In this document: one piece after another, positions 14,347-25,375 of the stretch | Numbering within the stretch: position 1 is the stretch's first letter | Layout: each line of letters begins with the position of its first letter | Assembly (NCBI RefSeq): GCF_032854445.1 | Contig: NC_088301.1 | Span: forward strand, 35,701,187-35,761,186 | Direction: 5' to 3' | Length of the DNA: 60,000 nucleotides | Source of the DNA: Liolophura sinensis | Taxonomy: Eukaryota; Mollusca; Polyplacophora; Chitonida; Chitonidae | Made by a program: the position numbers and the translations under genes | The notes under the pieces: generated by a model | Databases searched by the model: none | What the model was told of the DNA's origin: nothing | The model's input: the letters and a program-made list of their open reading frames with translations, nothing else

Positions 14347-14434
14347 AGAACTTGTTGTCGCCTGTGGTGACCAGATGGGCTGTCACGCTGTGCTTTGTCT
14401 ACACACTGGTGATTGGTTGTATTATCTGGGCCAC
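14347..14434 (+). CDS. Candidate internal exon with one transmembrane segment
   Basis: A strong acceptor (GGATTCTTTCCAG) at 14346 opens an 88-nt frame that ends at a possible donor GTGAAC at 14435. The frame encodes a segment beginning NLLSPVVTRWAVTLC, continuing through a hydrophobic stretch and ending GCIIWAT, before a stop in the intron. The pattern of small and aromatic residues recalls the transmembrane segment before a large extracellular loop in Patched-type (RND) proteins, but that comparison is from memory and weak. No neighbouring exon of the same gene was found, so this may be a lone relic or chance. Confidence 0.3.
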
Positions 14435-17400
14435 GTGAACTCGGAGCTTAGGCCATTTTAAAGATGTTACGCGGAGATTTTTGGCAAAATATCGAGTAGC
14501 GCATTACCAAATCGAATTTTTGCCACTTTGGAATAGCCCAAATAATTAACTTTCATAGCATATCCCCATCGTCTGTGCACGTGTTAACGTCTAAAATCGG
14601 AAATAAGATCCCTAAAATTCATAAAGCGGGTGACATTGTAACTTTTTCAAATTTTAGAATCATTTCATTTAATACAGAATATGGACTTATGCGAAAATTG
14701 TCTATCAGTATAGCCTTAACAAAGTCTCCTTCTGATACCAAAGTAAGATTTCAACGCCTTTCTTCTAAACTTTATATTCTGTGTACTGCTTTGGGAAAAC
14801 CGCGAATAAGGCACTCGGCCGGGTTATGTCAAACATTTACAGGATAGTAACCGTGTCTCCTTTCCATGGAGTTCAGTGTTAAATTCTGTTAAGGAGGCAC
14901 CAATAATGTTTGGCTTGGTGTATGAATACTGCAACATACGGTTTAGGAACATTTTTTGCAAACATTTTGTCATTACATATAATCTTTGTTTTAGCATATA
15001 TATTCCCTACTAACACTGCGTGTTCAGATACTTTCTTTACCCTCACCAACTGCGATTGGTACAGCGGTGTGTTGACGATAGACGATACCAGCTTGTGAAC
15101 TTGTGCATGGGACGTCGTAGTTATTGAGAATTTGCGTTTCCTTATTATACACATATTACATAGCAACCATGTGATCCTGGTCGCCCCAATCAACTCAGTA
15201 CATATTTGTATATTTACGAAGATGCTATATCACGTGTTCTGGATGCCTATATGATGTGATGACAAAAACGTGCATGCACGAGTATATGATGACCTCCAAG
15301 TAAAGAACTACGCTGCATGAGTTGTTACAGGACTGCCACAGATGACACCATCATAATTCCCTTCTCTGAATTTCGGTCATTCTTATTGAATCATATCGAA
15401 TCGTGAAAAGTTGTATAAGATTACCTAAGCATGTAATAAAAATGTACTTGTCTGCTTTCACATGTAAGTTAAGCACTGTGATTCACTCCGAATCCACTAT
15501 ATATATATACTATTCATGTCTCCAGTTATTGTTGTCATATTTCTTTGTCAAACGTCTCTTCGTGCTAAAAGTCGATGCATACATATTCTGTATTGAGAGG
15601 TCGATATTGTCATTATTGTCATCTATTTGGGAATCTTTCTAGTTATAATTTAAGTAAACGGTTATCATTTAGAACGTTTAGCACTAAAACGTGCCCTGTT
15701 ATGCATGTTTAAGGGTTTTGTGAATGAATAGGTTTCATCTATGTTTACAGAAAACAACGGCGCTAAAACGAACAACTCAAAGCGTGGCATTTGAATGGTT
15801 TTGGTGCCTAAAAGAAACGATTTAACTTAAGGAGTGAGATGAGACATTGTCGGTGTTATTTATACATTCGTCTTTATTCCATTCTGAGACAATTTCCTGC
15901 CGTAGCGTCCTTACATGAGAAGAATGGAGGCATGAACGTGCTAAATTCTACCGGCGGCACAATTTGCTGGACACAGTATCCTCGGTCCCGACGACTTGAC
16001 GCGGTCTCACTTTCTGCAGGATCGTGAGCGAGGAATATTTAGGGCCTATTATGGTCCCGGTCTTGCCGCATTCCTGGTTGATCTCATTTCCACTTTGTTT
16101 CAGGTAATTAAGAGTCGTGTTCCGCCGGCAAACAACTCTCTTAGACTTAGAAAACGTCCGGACAGCACGGATATAACTGGATTTCCACTGTGCCATTGTC
16201 GCCTTTATAATCCGTCTTAGGAATCATTGTCCTAATAGAAAACTGTCTAATTTAAATGTCCATGTCCTTAAGAAAACAAAATGTACAGAATCCACAGATA
16301 TTATACAGTCTTAGATTTCTATCTTTTCCTCTGATACATTCATATGTGTGGTGATCAAGAAAGTTTTTGTTCAAGAAGTTAATCTGGTCACCTGCTTCTT
16401 GACGTGTGATGGATTTAAGTGTCAAGTCCAACGTCCGCATAGCTACATAGTTATAAATAGTAAACCATGAAAGGGTGTGCCAAGTTAACAACATTAATTT
16501 TCAAAGCAACTTATAAAACAATGATACAATAGTGGCCTAAATGGTGAAGAAACTGTTACAAACCAATTCCTGCCGCGTTTTCCAAAATAACCGCGATAAT
16601 TGAATATCACGAATGATTACATTACGAATCATTTTAACCTACGATATATACATGTAATGAGGTACGGGCAGATTTTCCTCTCACGAAATGTGGCTCTAGT
16701 GTGAATTAGAACTTGCTCGCCACAAGTCTTTTGTTTCACGTTGCAAAACATGTTGCGCTTTGCGGTTTCATCTGCGACGTACTTGGTCTACCCATTGTAA
16801 CGTCGCGCTGATGACGCTGCAGTTGAATGTCCAGAAGCTCCGAAATGACTAAATATGTCCCACTTCGGATGTCTGTCGGTAACCCATTAACTGAAATCCG
16901 TCTTAACCTGATATTCTACCTATAATACATTGGGCCTACTACAATACCAAACTATACATGCGGCATAGCATTTGGGAACTTTTGGCCAATTAACGTCCAA
17001 GTCATATCAAGCGCTTGTTAGTGCTCCGGGAGGACACCTGTGCAGCTCGGTGTATAGTGGGACCTTATCTCGTTTGGTCGGGCAATGTAATACAAAGCTG
17101 ATGATATACTGCTTCTGGTATCTATTCCGTTTACTTTTGATACTGGGAATTGTTTCCTTATCGCTGAAAAAAGCGCTGGGCCGCCCTAGCACCCCACTGT
17201 TAGATCATCTCGATTTCATACCTAGGATTATTTGTATTTCTCCTGTCAGTTATAAACTTTGAAGAAGACTAATAATTAAAATACAAGGCATCAGGCCTGC
17301 ACACGTTAGTGTGATATTTTTTGTTGATAACTTGGTAGTATTGATACAAAAAACGTATAAATATCGTACATAGGTATCAGCCAGATAAAGGGACCCAACT

Positions 17401-17950
17401 CTCAATGTCCTATGAGTGAAATTCATCGTGTGGTGTTGATGCGAGGAATATGCCATTGGGTTCAATAGGCTCATTATGTGTTTCTTTTCTTGTCGGAGAA
17501 TGAACTAACCACAGAGGAAGGGACGCAACTCTAAGTGTCCCTATGGCCAATAATATCTAAAACTCGATGGCAAATTTCTCATGGATTTACCACTGAACCA
17601 TTTGACATTTTCTCTTCCAGATGATATTTGCGTTCACATCGCTCCATTTTATCGAAATTTAGACTGTGAACGCTCTCTACACACGTCCATACCTATCATT
17701 TTTCCCCAGTTTTTCTGCCCAACCCAATTAAATGCAGAACTGATTTCTTCAAATTACATTAGCGTTTTTAGGTTAGAGTTGCAGGTATTTTTTTTTACCA
17801 CACAGTGTATTCTCTAAAATGTTTTATCAGATACACACATCGAATAAAGTCGAATAAATTATATCTATCTTTCCCTTCAAATAAAAATTATGTATAGTAT
17901 AGAAGGTAAACCCAGGAATATATGCATGCAAACATTAGTAGTATAGAGTT
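14435..17950. other. Non-coding stretch with one local direct repeat
   Basis: No exon is supported. The only structure noted is a 29-bp direct repeat near 17388 and 17519 (AAGGGACCCAACTCTCAATG versus AAGGGACGCAACTCTAAGTG, about 131 bp apart). Confidence 0.55.
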
Positions 17951-18432
17951 CGCGTTCCCATGAGCGAGGCGCATCAGCGTGACGCCAACGCGAGGTGCGC
18001 CAACGGTCCAATAAGCGCAGCTCCATGAGCTTTTGCGCCCAAACTGACCAATGAGGCGCGTGACGTCACCCGTGAGAACAGCTCCTTCAGCTCCATTTCG
18101 CGCCCATACGTCCCATGGGCGACTACGTGGTCTTGGCGCCTAAGGTGTGTCGTTGAGTCCGCCCTCAACGGACCACTAGCGCAGCTCCTTCAGCTCCTTC
18201 AGCTCCTTCGCGCCCAAACGGATCCGCTCTTGGCGCCTGGTAATGTGTGACGGACGAATGAGCAATCACGTGTCTTGGTATGTTGGGATTGAGCAGCACA
18301 TTCAGCTCTTTGGCGCCCAAACTGACCAATGGGTGATCACGTGGTTGGTCTTGGCGCCTGAATTTTGTTGACAAACGCAGGTACACTGGATAATATATAT
18401 CCGCTGCCTGGGATAGGTTCACTCACTATAAA
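17951..18432 (+). promoter_or_regulatory. GC-rich promoter-like array of degenerate repeats ending in a TATA box
   Basis: Four or five degenerate copies of a GC-rich module lie in tandem. An exact 19-bp unit GCGCCCAAACTGACCAATG occurs at 18035-18053 and 18313-18331, and GGTCTTGGCGCCT occurs exactly at 18129-18141 and 18347-18359. CAGCTCCTT units repeat around 18080-18095 and 18182-18208. The array contains a perfect CRE (TGACGTCA) at 18061-18068, CCAAT-like ACCAATG cores and CACGTG E-boxes near 18267 and 18338. A TATAAA at 18427-18432 lies about 130 bp before the integrase-like frame. The composition contrasts sharply with the AT-rich flanks. It most likely belongs to the terminal region of the Polinton-type element downstream. 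Promoter function is inferred from motifs only. Confidence 0.55.
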
Positions 18433-18559
18433 CAGACACAGGGACCGGTCGCCAGGAATCTCGCAAACAGCAGCAGCACCGGCCGCCGCCGCGGGGACGG
18501 AAGGGGGGACCGAGAACGCTTGGGGGCAGAGACTCAGACCCGGTCGATACCGCTCCCCA

Positions 18560-19347
18560 TGCATTGTGCAACTACGCCGACAGTCAAGCGGCTTACATCC
18601 GCGTTCAGCCCCTACTCAACGCATGGATCAAAGTGAGTCAAGCCAGCGTGTCGTCTTTGCTGACCCAGCAGTGGCAGGCGGACAAGGTTGACATGGCAGT
18701 GTTTGTCAAAGAGAACGACAACCGTTACCTACTTACCTGCATCGACGTTCTCTCCAAGTGCGCTTGGGTGGTTCCACTGCGCACCAAAACCGGTGCTCGT
18801 CCTGACCGAGGCGTTTTTAACGCATTTTCAAGACGGGATGTCGACCGTTGTACAAACAAACGGACGATGGCAAAGAGTTTCTGAACAGACCGCTCCAGGC
18901 ATTTTAAAGGACAACGGCGTGTTTTTTCTTTGAACGTTTAACGAGACCAAAGCGTCCGTGATAGAACGGTTTAACCGTACTTTGAAAGGACGCATGTACA
19001 AATATTTCACCGTTCACAACACTCGGCGGTACCTGGACGCCTTACCGGCGCTGGTCTGCAGCTACAATCGAGCCGGAGTATACCGCGGGCCCCCATCGAA
19101 GTCACCACCCAGAACCAGAAAGAAGTGCGTCAAGCCTTGTACGGTCCACCCACGTCCAAACGATCGGTGTACCGTTATCTCGCCGGCGATCTTTTGCGTA
19201 TGAGTAAAATCACATTCTGGTGTATATATGCATCGTCCGCACCCTCGTCAGCCTGTCGTGTACACATTGGAGGACTTGAATGGGGAACGGTTGTTCGGGA
19301 CGTTTTACGAGACCAAACTGCAACCGGTGACGGCCGTGGTAGACAAG
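18560..19347 (+). pseudogene. Polinton/Maverick-type (retroviral-like) integrase, frameshifted relic
   Basis: Fragments of an rve-type integrase follow one another on the plus strand in shifting frames. They are a segment with WQADKVDM and SKCAWVVPL (about 18660-18795), a second with TDDGKEF (about 18855-18900), a third with KASVIERFNRTLKGRMY and NTRRYLDALP (about 18940-19085), and later pieces with EVRQALYGPP (about 19120) and FGTFYETKLQ (about 19300). The order and the spacing of the D, D and E catalytic positions match the integrases of Polinton/Maverick (adintovirus-like) elements. At least four reading-frame changes and an in-frame stop near 18931 break it, so it cannot encode a working enzyme. 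It runs directly into the assembly gap. GC content is far above the surroundings, consistent with an inserted element. Confidence 0.85.
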
Positions 19348-19547
19348 NNNNNNNNNNNNNNNNNNNNNNNNNNNNNNNNNNNNNNNNNNNNNNNNNNNNN
19401 NNNNNNNNNNNNNNNNNNNNNNNNNNNNNNNNNNNNNNNNNNNNNNNNNNNNNNNNNNNNNNNNNNNNNNNNNNNNNNNNNNNNNNNNNNNNNNNNNNNN
19501 NNNNNNNNNNNNNNNNNNNNNNNNNNNNNNNNNNNNNNNNNNNNNNN
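19348..19547. other. Assembly gap of exactly 200 N
   Basis: A run of 200 unknown bases. The round length suggests a placeholder for a gap of unknown size, so the rest of the Polinton-type element could be missing here. GC-rich sequence resumes for about 45 bp after the gap and then reverts to AT-rich DNA. Confidence 0.99.
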
Positions 19548-19591
19548 AGAGGCGCCCTAGTGTACCGCATTCACGTCGGCGCACTTTGTTG

Positions 19592-22500
19592 ATTTTGGTT
19601 GTAAAAGATGGATATCCACATACATGTACATGCTATGCTCTATATACAGCGAATTAAATATGTGTTCGAAATCACGTGAATGTGGATAAGTACTTACTGG
19701 ATGTTCTTCACCGATCTGCTGCTCATTAATTGCCATATTGTACAGTTGGATGTATGGTGTATGGTGAAGAGGTCTATATCAGTCAGCATTTTCGACGAGG
19801 TAAACCAGCTGCCTGTAGACGAAAGGCGAGAAACCATATCTATAGCTGGCTCAGGCAGCTGTTAAAAGTTTAACCTATATTGTTATGCTCTAAGAACTAT
19901 CCTACAAAGGACGACACCGTGCCGCAGCGGGATCGGTGTACTCAACCGGATTTGGAAGAGTTGAATGGACTTCATTTGTAGTACTCCCTGTATGTTCCTC
20001 CAACATATTAAAGTATAGTAGGCGTATGTGTTGATATACATTCATTTTATGACAGTATACATAAACACGTACACATATATTATTGAAATACGCTCATAGT
20101 TGCTTGAGGTAATATAATTTTTTTCCTGCATACCAAAAAACAGTGACTATTTTCTGTGTTATGGTGTAATGTTTCGTACTACAGGGTGTTTTGCTTTGTT
20201 TAGCGTTAAGTACGTTAATGCTTCCAGATATACAATGGTATCCGTATATTTTCATTCGGTAAAAATAGGTCACACGCACCGTTAGCCTCTGATCCACATA
20301 CCTCATTTTCAGGGTGCCAGCTGAATATTAACAAGTCTGAAAAGGTTTTTCAGAAAGTATCAATGTGGCTAAGTACACGACAATATGCATTAAGATACAA
20401 ATTTATACATGCTGCTTTTTACAGTGACAACAGAACAAAAATGACACCGGACTGACAGGCAAATTCGCATTTCCTAACCACCGTATACTGGTACAGCTAA
20501 AGGACTCTCAGTGCCTACATTCATGTATCCTCTAAAAACGCAGTATGGCCTATATGTCCTCTTTCTCTGTGTGATATATTACACTCGTTAAAGATTCGTA
20601 AACATATATTAGTAGTGATTGAACTTCTGCTCGTTGTAGCGACGCCAATAGCTGTTTATACAGCTTTGGCTCTCAAATATTTACCTACCACTGTCTGGTA
20701 ATGTTGATGGACTAATTTGTTAGCACTATTACAGGAAATGTCAACACAATTTCGCTTGGCTGTTAATTCCTCAAAATGAATGAATCCGTTGATCCGTTGT
20801 GGAGATCACCGTATATTCATGTAACGTTCGTACACTTTCACAAGAATTGCACAAGGCAATGGACACCACTTGTGGTCAAAACACGTGGTTCTGAATAACT
20901 TCTTTCCTGCAAGTCAGATATGTATAGCTTGGCATATTGTAGACATTGCCATAAAAGATTTACCCTTCATTGTTTTCAATCTGAGATTAATGTTTTTATC
21001 GTGTTCAGATATTGTTCACTTCTGTGTGACATCGCTGAATTTGTGGGCTTAGTTTGGGCAAAGACCCTTGGAAAGTATCTTAGTTGTCTGATGCTTGGAA
21101 AACCTCCACCTGTAAAGTGATAGCCAATCCATTCGAAAATGCAAACCTCAACGATAGGAATTTATGCCCACTGGTAACGGACAAATGAAGGTATCAGCCC
21201 CGTGGTTTGTATATGTCAGCTACAAGAACAACGTGGATGTCAGTCCTTTCGTATACATTTTCTGTTAATGTCTGAGCACTAAAACAGGGGACACGCCATG
21301 CGATTTTAGACGCCCGTCGGCGCGACTGCTTGTCACCGGCCAGTAGATTGACCCGATAATATCTGTGGACACACTAAGCGATTTCCTAACCGCCAACAAC
21401 TAAACGTCTTGTGACGACAGAAAGAAATTTTGTTATCAAAAGTTGGCACACATGAACTTTTTTGATAATTAAGTTCGACAGTGGTGTCAAATACATGATA
21501 ATGACCGTATCAGAAATTTCCAGACTGGCAACTTCTCTCACAACCTAGTTTAAATATTATGGGCATGTAATATCGAACCAACACTACAAGCCTACTGCTT
21601 TTCAGTCCAGAACATCCTTGATTTCATCGATCCACACTTCAGTGATGTAGGCAACCATGTTGGTAAACACATGACAGACCGGACACTCGACGAGACATGA
21701 ATCACGAAATTCCGAAATCAAACATTTTTATGAGTCTGTGTTTATCAACATTGCGGCCAATTGACTCGGCCATTCTTCTGCCTGCAAAGGTCATATGATC
21801 TCAAGGCCGTCTTGTTAAAGCAGCATTCTGGAGGCGGGTTCACTAACCGGTACAGACCACACAGCTGACGTCGATTTATGCTAAGGAAGTTTTAATGTGC
21901 GTGTCAAAATCGATAAATGTTCCTTATGGTAAATCATCTTCTAGTTAAGTATTATGAGCAAAAAATGTGTCAATCAGTCGCTAATTCACAATATGACATA
22001 AAAAAGGCTAAACTTAGTGAAAGAGGATGTACATTATCAGGTTTTCTGACAATTCGATTGGTGTGTGTTGTTGACTTTACTTATGTGGTCGTGTATTCAG
22101 CATGGCGACCACCTCAACGTCCTACAAACTGAACTATCTTTTGTGCTGAACCTAATATTCAGTGACATACTCCTTACAGTGAATGGGTCTCTCTCTAACA
22201 ATCACTTTACAGCGCACGTTGAGAGCGGCAGATGCACTAATTCATATGTGTGTTCTGTATTTCAACATTTTCTACCACTTTTTGAAGAAAAAATATTGAA
22301 TGTATATTTATTTCTATACTGAAACAAAACAAAAATATCCGATAATTTAAGATCAAATGGTACTCATATAAAACTGTTATATTTCTGAATATATACATAA
22401 ACACATATTTTGTTTTAGAATTTTAAAGATGAAGAAAATATTATGGATATAGATCCCTTTCCAACACGTAATGGAAAAAAATCAATAATGCGAAACTTTT

Positions 22501-22821
22501 ATTCAATAAACATGTTTGTCTGTCAGTCAGGCACCAGCCAATAGAAACCATTGTTACTAGGCAGCTTGAAATTTCTGATCTTTTTTACTTTTAAGTGATA
22601 GGCCATCTCCTTCTATCAGGCACGAGCAGGATACATATATCTATACCATTTTTAAAGTCCTTGGTACATGACCCGACTCTGGTTTGTTCTCGGGTTTCCA
22701 AAGGTCATATAGTGTGCCATACGCACGAGGCATGTACAGGAACTCTTGTATTTTCAAAACTCCACAACGGTCATCCTTGATAAGATCGAGGGAAAGAGGC
22801 AAAGAACGTATTTGAGATTAC
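19592..22821. other. Non-coding stretch, no gene seen
   Basis: AT-rich with short chance frames. A 10-bp perfect inverted repeat (CAGCTGCCTG at 19806-19815 and CAGGCAGCTG at 19852-19861) is the only structure noted. Confidence 0.6.
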
Positions 22822-23080
22822 GTTTATTTGTTTATTTGACTGGTATTTTACGCCGTAGGCTTACTCAAGAATATGCCTATCTCACTTTTACGACGGCGGC
22901 AGCATTATGGCGGGAGAAAACCAGGCAGAGCCCGGGGAAACGCACGGTTGCTGCAAAGACCTTCCAACGTACAGTTCAAGTCCAGCATGAGCTGGACTTG
23001 AACTCATAGAGACCCGCATTGGTACAGGCTTCTGGTTAATGCTCCGCGCTGGCAGACTAAACACCTCGGCCATGGAGGAT
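22822..23080 (-). mobile_element. tRNA-derived SINE, near full-length copy
   Basis: A minus-strand copy. Read on the plus strand it runs from a TTTATTTG tail through GGTATTTTACGCCGTA, TTTACGACGGCGGC, GCATTATGG and GAGCCCGGGGAAAC to CATGAGCTGGACTTGAACTC, which is a B box in reverse, and ends at the tRNA-like head (CCTCGGCCATGGAGG). It is the most complete copy in the window, but it lacks the 'ATCCGCAGG' part of the core. No clear target-site duplication is visible. The ORFs across it are spurious. Confidence 0.85.
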
Positions 23081-24892
23081 CCGTTTCCAGCTTCGTTACA
23101 TTATGGGCACCTTAATACAGTGCCTACAGACACTATAGTGTAGGCTACAACACATATTACAAAACACGCAGAATGCACTTTGTGACCAAATGTAATAATT
23201 ATTACACTATGATGACAAGTACTACACATAGTGTAATGTGTTGAGAAACACCTATGACACGTAGGAGAACTCCATGCAAGGACATTGAATGATCTGTTTG
23301 GATTTAATGGTGCGAACAGTAATGGACACTATTTCTCACCTAAACCTGTTCCACTCTGTGTATCAAAAAACAAACCACTTCCCCCGCAGTGTTGCACCTC
23401 TTTGCGTTATGGGCACTACTAAACCTGAAGAATTACAGAAAGGAACAGGGGAACACCGCTTGAATCAGCTTTAAGTCCCGTGTGTTCTCTACTAATCAAA
23501 CTCATAACTAAATGAGTTTCATTCGATAAAATTAACGCACCTAAACCTGACATCCAAGTTATTTGTAGCCTCAACTGCGCAAGTGTAAGCTGAATTTGAA
23601 CCCCCCAAGCTACATTACTGAAAAAAGCCTTGCTGCATAGACAACGCAACCTGATTTGTGAATATTAAGTGAACGAACCATTCGACTGGTGTGTGGTTGG
23701 TGGGGGTAAACTTTATGTTCCATATCAGTGGAAGAAGCTATAGCTAGACCTGCTCACTTTTTAGCCAGGTCGAGTATAGAAATATTAAATTAACTGATAA
23801 ACTAAGATAAATCAATTAAACTCTTTTTACTAAAGTGAAATGAGCTGTTACTTAGTTTATGTTTTATTAAGTAGGGGGGAAAATGATACAGAACAAAAAG
23901 CTTTGATAGTTAAGTTGCATGAACAGTTACACTGCACAATTTTACTTCGCAATAAATTTATGAAAGAAACAGTTTGCAAAAATGACAAATGCAAATGCAT
24001 ATATGTTGCATGACATACAGCATGCAGTCCTACTATGTTGTATGTAAATAACTTAAAGAGTATATAACATGGAGCCATTATAAACACATGCTGATACGAT
24101 ATGTTTTCACCAAAGTATTGAAAAAAATAATATAACAGCACGTATATAGAAACAGCTGGTTTGGTAACAAATAAATAAAGATGAATTTTACATAACTTAA
24201 TTCGTGTAACGATATTAAACGTTTGTCTGATGATGGATTCGACACTTACCCACTTTTTGGTATACTCTCAGGAAAATTTTAGTATGAGAACCGCACTAAC
24301 ATAGAACATCTTGAAAATTTACTGGACACAAAAAAGTGTGAAAAAAAGCTACTCCAGCAGCATAGGCTCAGTCCGCTGCACTATCAGCAAATGACAGGGC
24401 AAAGGTTTCGTTTTGGTGACAATGTATTACCGTATGTCCCAGTTTTTCAAAAAGCTGTAAACTACATATAATGCCGCTTTAAGACATACTTTTGTATTTA
24501 AGAAATAATGCAATCTTTACACTCACTGTCGTCTGCCAAAGTCTGTAATTGTCAGTGACGGGTTTTCCTCTCGTTTATTATAACATTAACCTGTCACCCT
24601 GCAGCGGTAATCCTAAAATGACATGTTTGTTGATGGATAAATCTGTCTTAATACACTTTTAAACAACTGGGATGACAAGATTGAGGGGCTGTTTAGATTG
24701 ACGTCACATTCATGACAACAATTCCATTTTCTGTTGTTGCTTGCGTTTGTGGTTTAACGTAGTGGTTTTCGCGCAAAGGTTCCAGTTCGTAATGGTTCGG
24801 AGTTTTTCCCTCAGTGGCTGTCAGCAGTCCCAACATTGGTTTACGCCCAACTCTTGCTACCCCGTTGGACTGGGTGCCAGAAGAATTAGGCA
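23081..24892. other. Non-coding stretch, no gene seen
   Basis: No exon is supported on either strand. The 3' end of the minus-strand copper transporter transcript should extend into it: the nearest AATAAA on the minus strand is at 24574-24579, about 315 nt beyond the stop codon. Confidence 0.55.
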
Positions 24893-25375
24893 TCAGCTGT
24901 ATTTTGCCCAGCCATATACGAAGTAACCCAAACCCAGTCCCAAAAGAATGGACAAAAACAGCCAGACATTCATCGTCATGGCAACAAGCATTAGAATGTA
25001 GCCGCCCAGGAGTTGGAGAAGATGTAGGATGGTTTGTAGGAAATGACCCCCAGGAAAACGGCGAGGTTCTGAAAAAAAAACATCCTAGAATTATTGATTC
25101 AATACAGCTGATTTCTGTATCTAATTATCTCACGTGTCGTTGAACACATTTATTAAGTTTCATACCAGAGGTGTATCTAAATTTATGCATTCGTCGATTA
25201 AATATAGATATTTCTCAACATGCATATTATGGGTACAGTACAATGTAACATTAAACTGCACTGGTACGAACCTTATCTTTGCATTGGGATCATCGATTAA
25301 GGGTATTTCTGAAGAACTTTACACCCTCATACAGAAGTGCCCATATTGCTATCAATATACACGTTGCAGCAACAC
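24893..25375 (-). CDS. CTR-type copper transporter, two C-terminal exons
   Basis: CTR proteins are small trimeric plasma-membrane Cu(I) channels with three transmembrane segments. The terminal exon (25068 to 24893, acceptor after a T9 tract) encodes a loop with GGHFLQTILHLLQ, TM2 with the family MxxxM motif (MLVAM) and TM3 with the GxxxG motif (GLGLGYFVYGW), then a stop. An upstream exon starts after an acceptor at 25376 and encodes the end of TM1 (IAIWALLYEGVKFFR), matching the family YEGLK motif. The join between the two is uncertain. A GTGTAA donor at 25324 gives a consistent phase 1 but a very short loop, while the family-like frame runs past it into a TGA at about 25287. A middle exon may be missed, or the gene may be decaying. 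The N-terminal Met-rich exon was not located with confidence. Confidence 0.75.

Noticed and set aside
16022-16108. Possible exon with FRAYYGPGLAAFLVD between TTTCTGCAG and CAG/GTAATT
   Set aside because: The peptide faintly recalls Patched-type proteins, but the donor is weak, no adjacent exon was found and an opposing frame of similar length exists.
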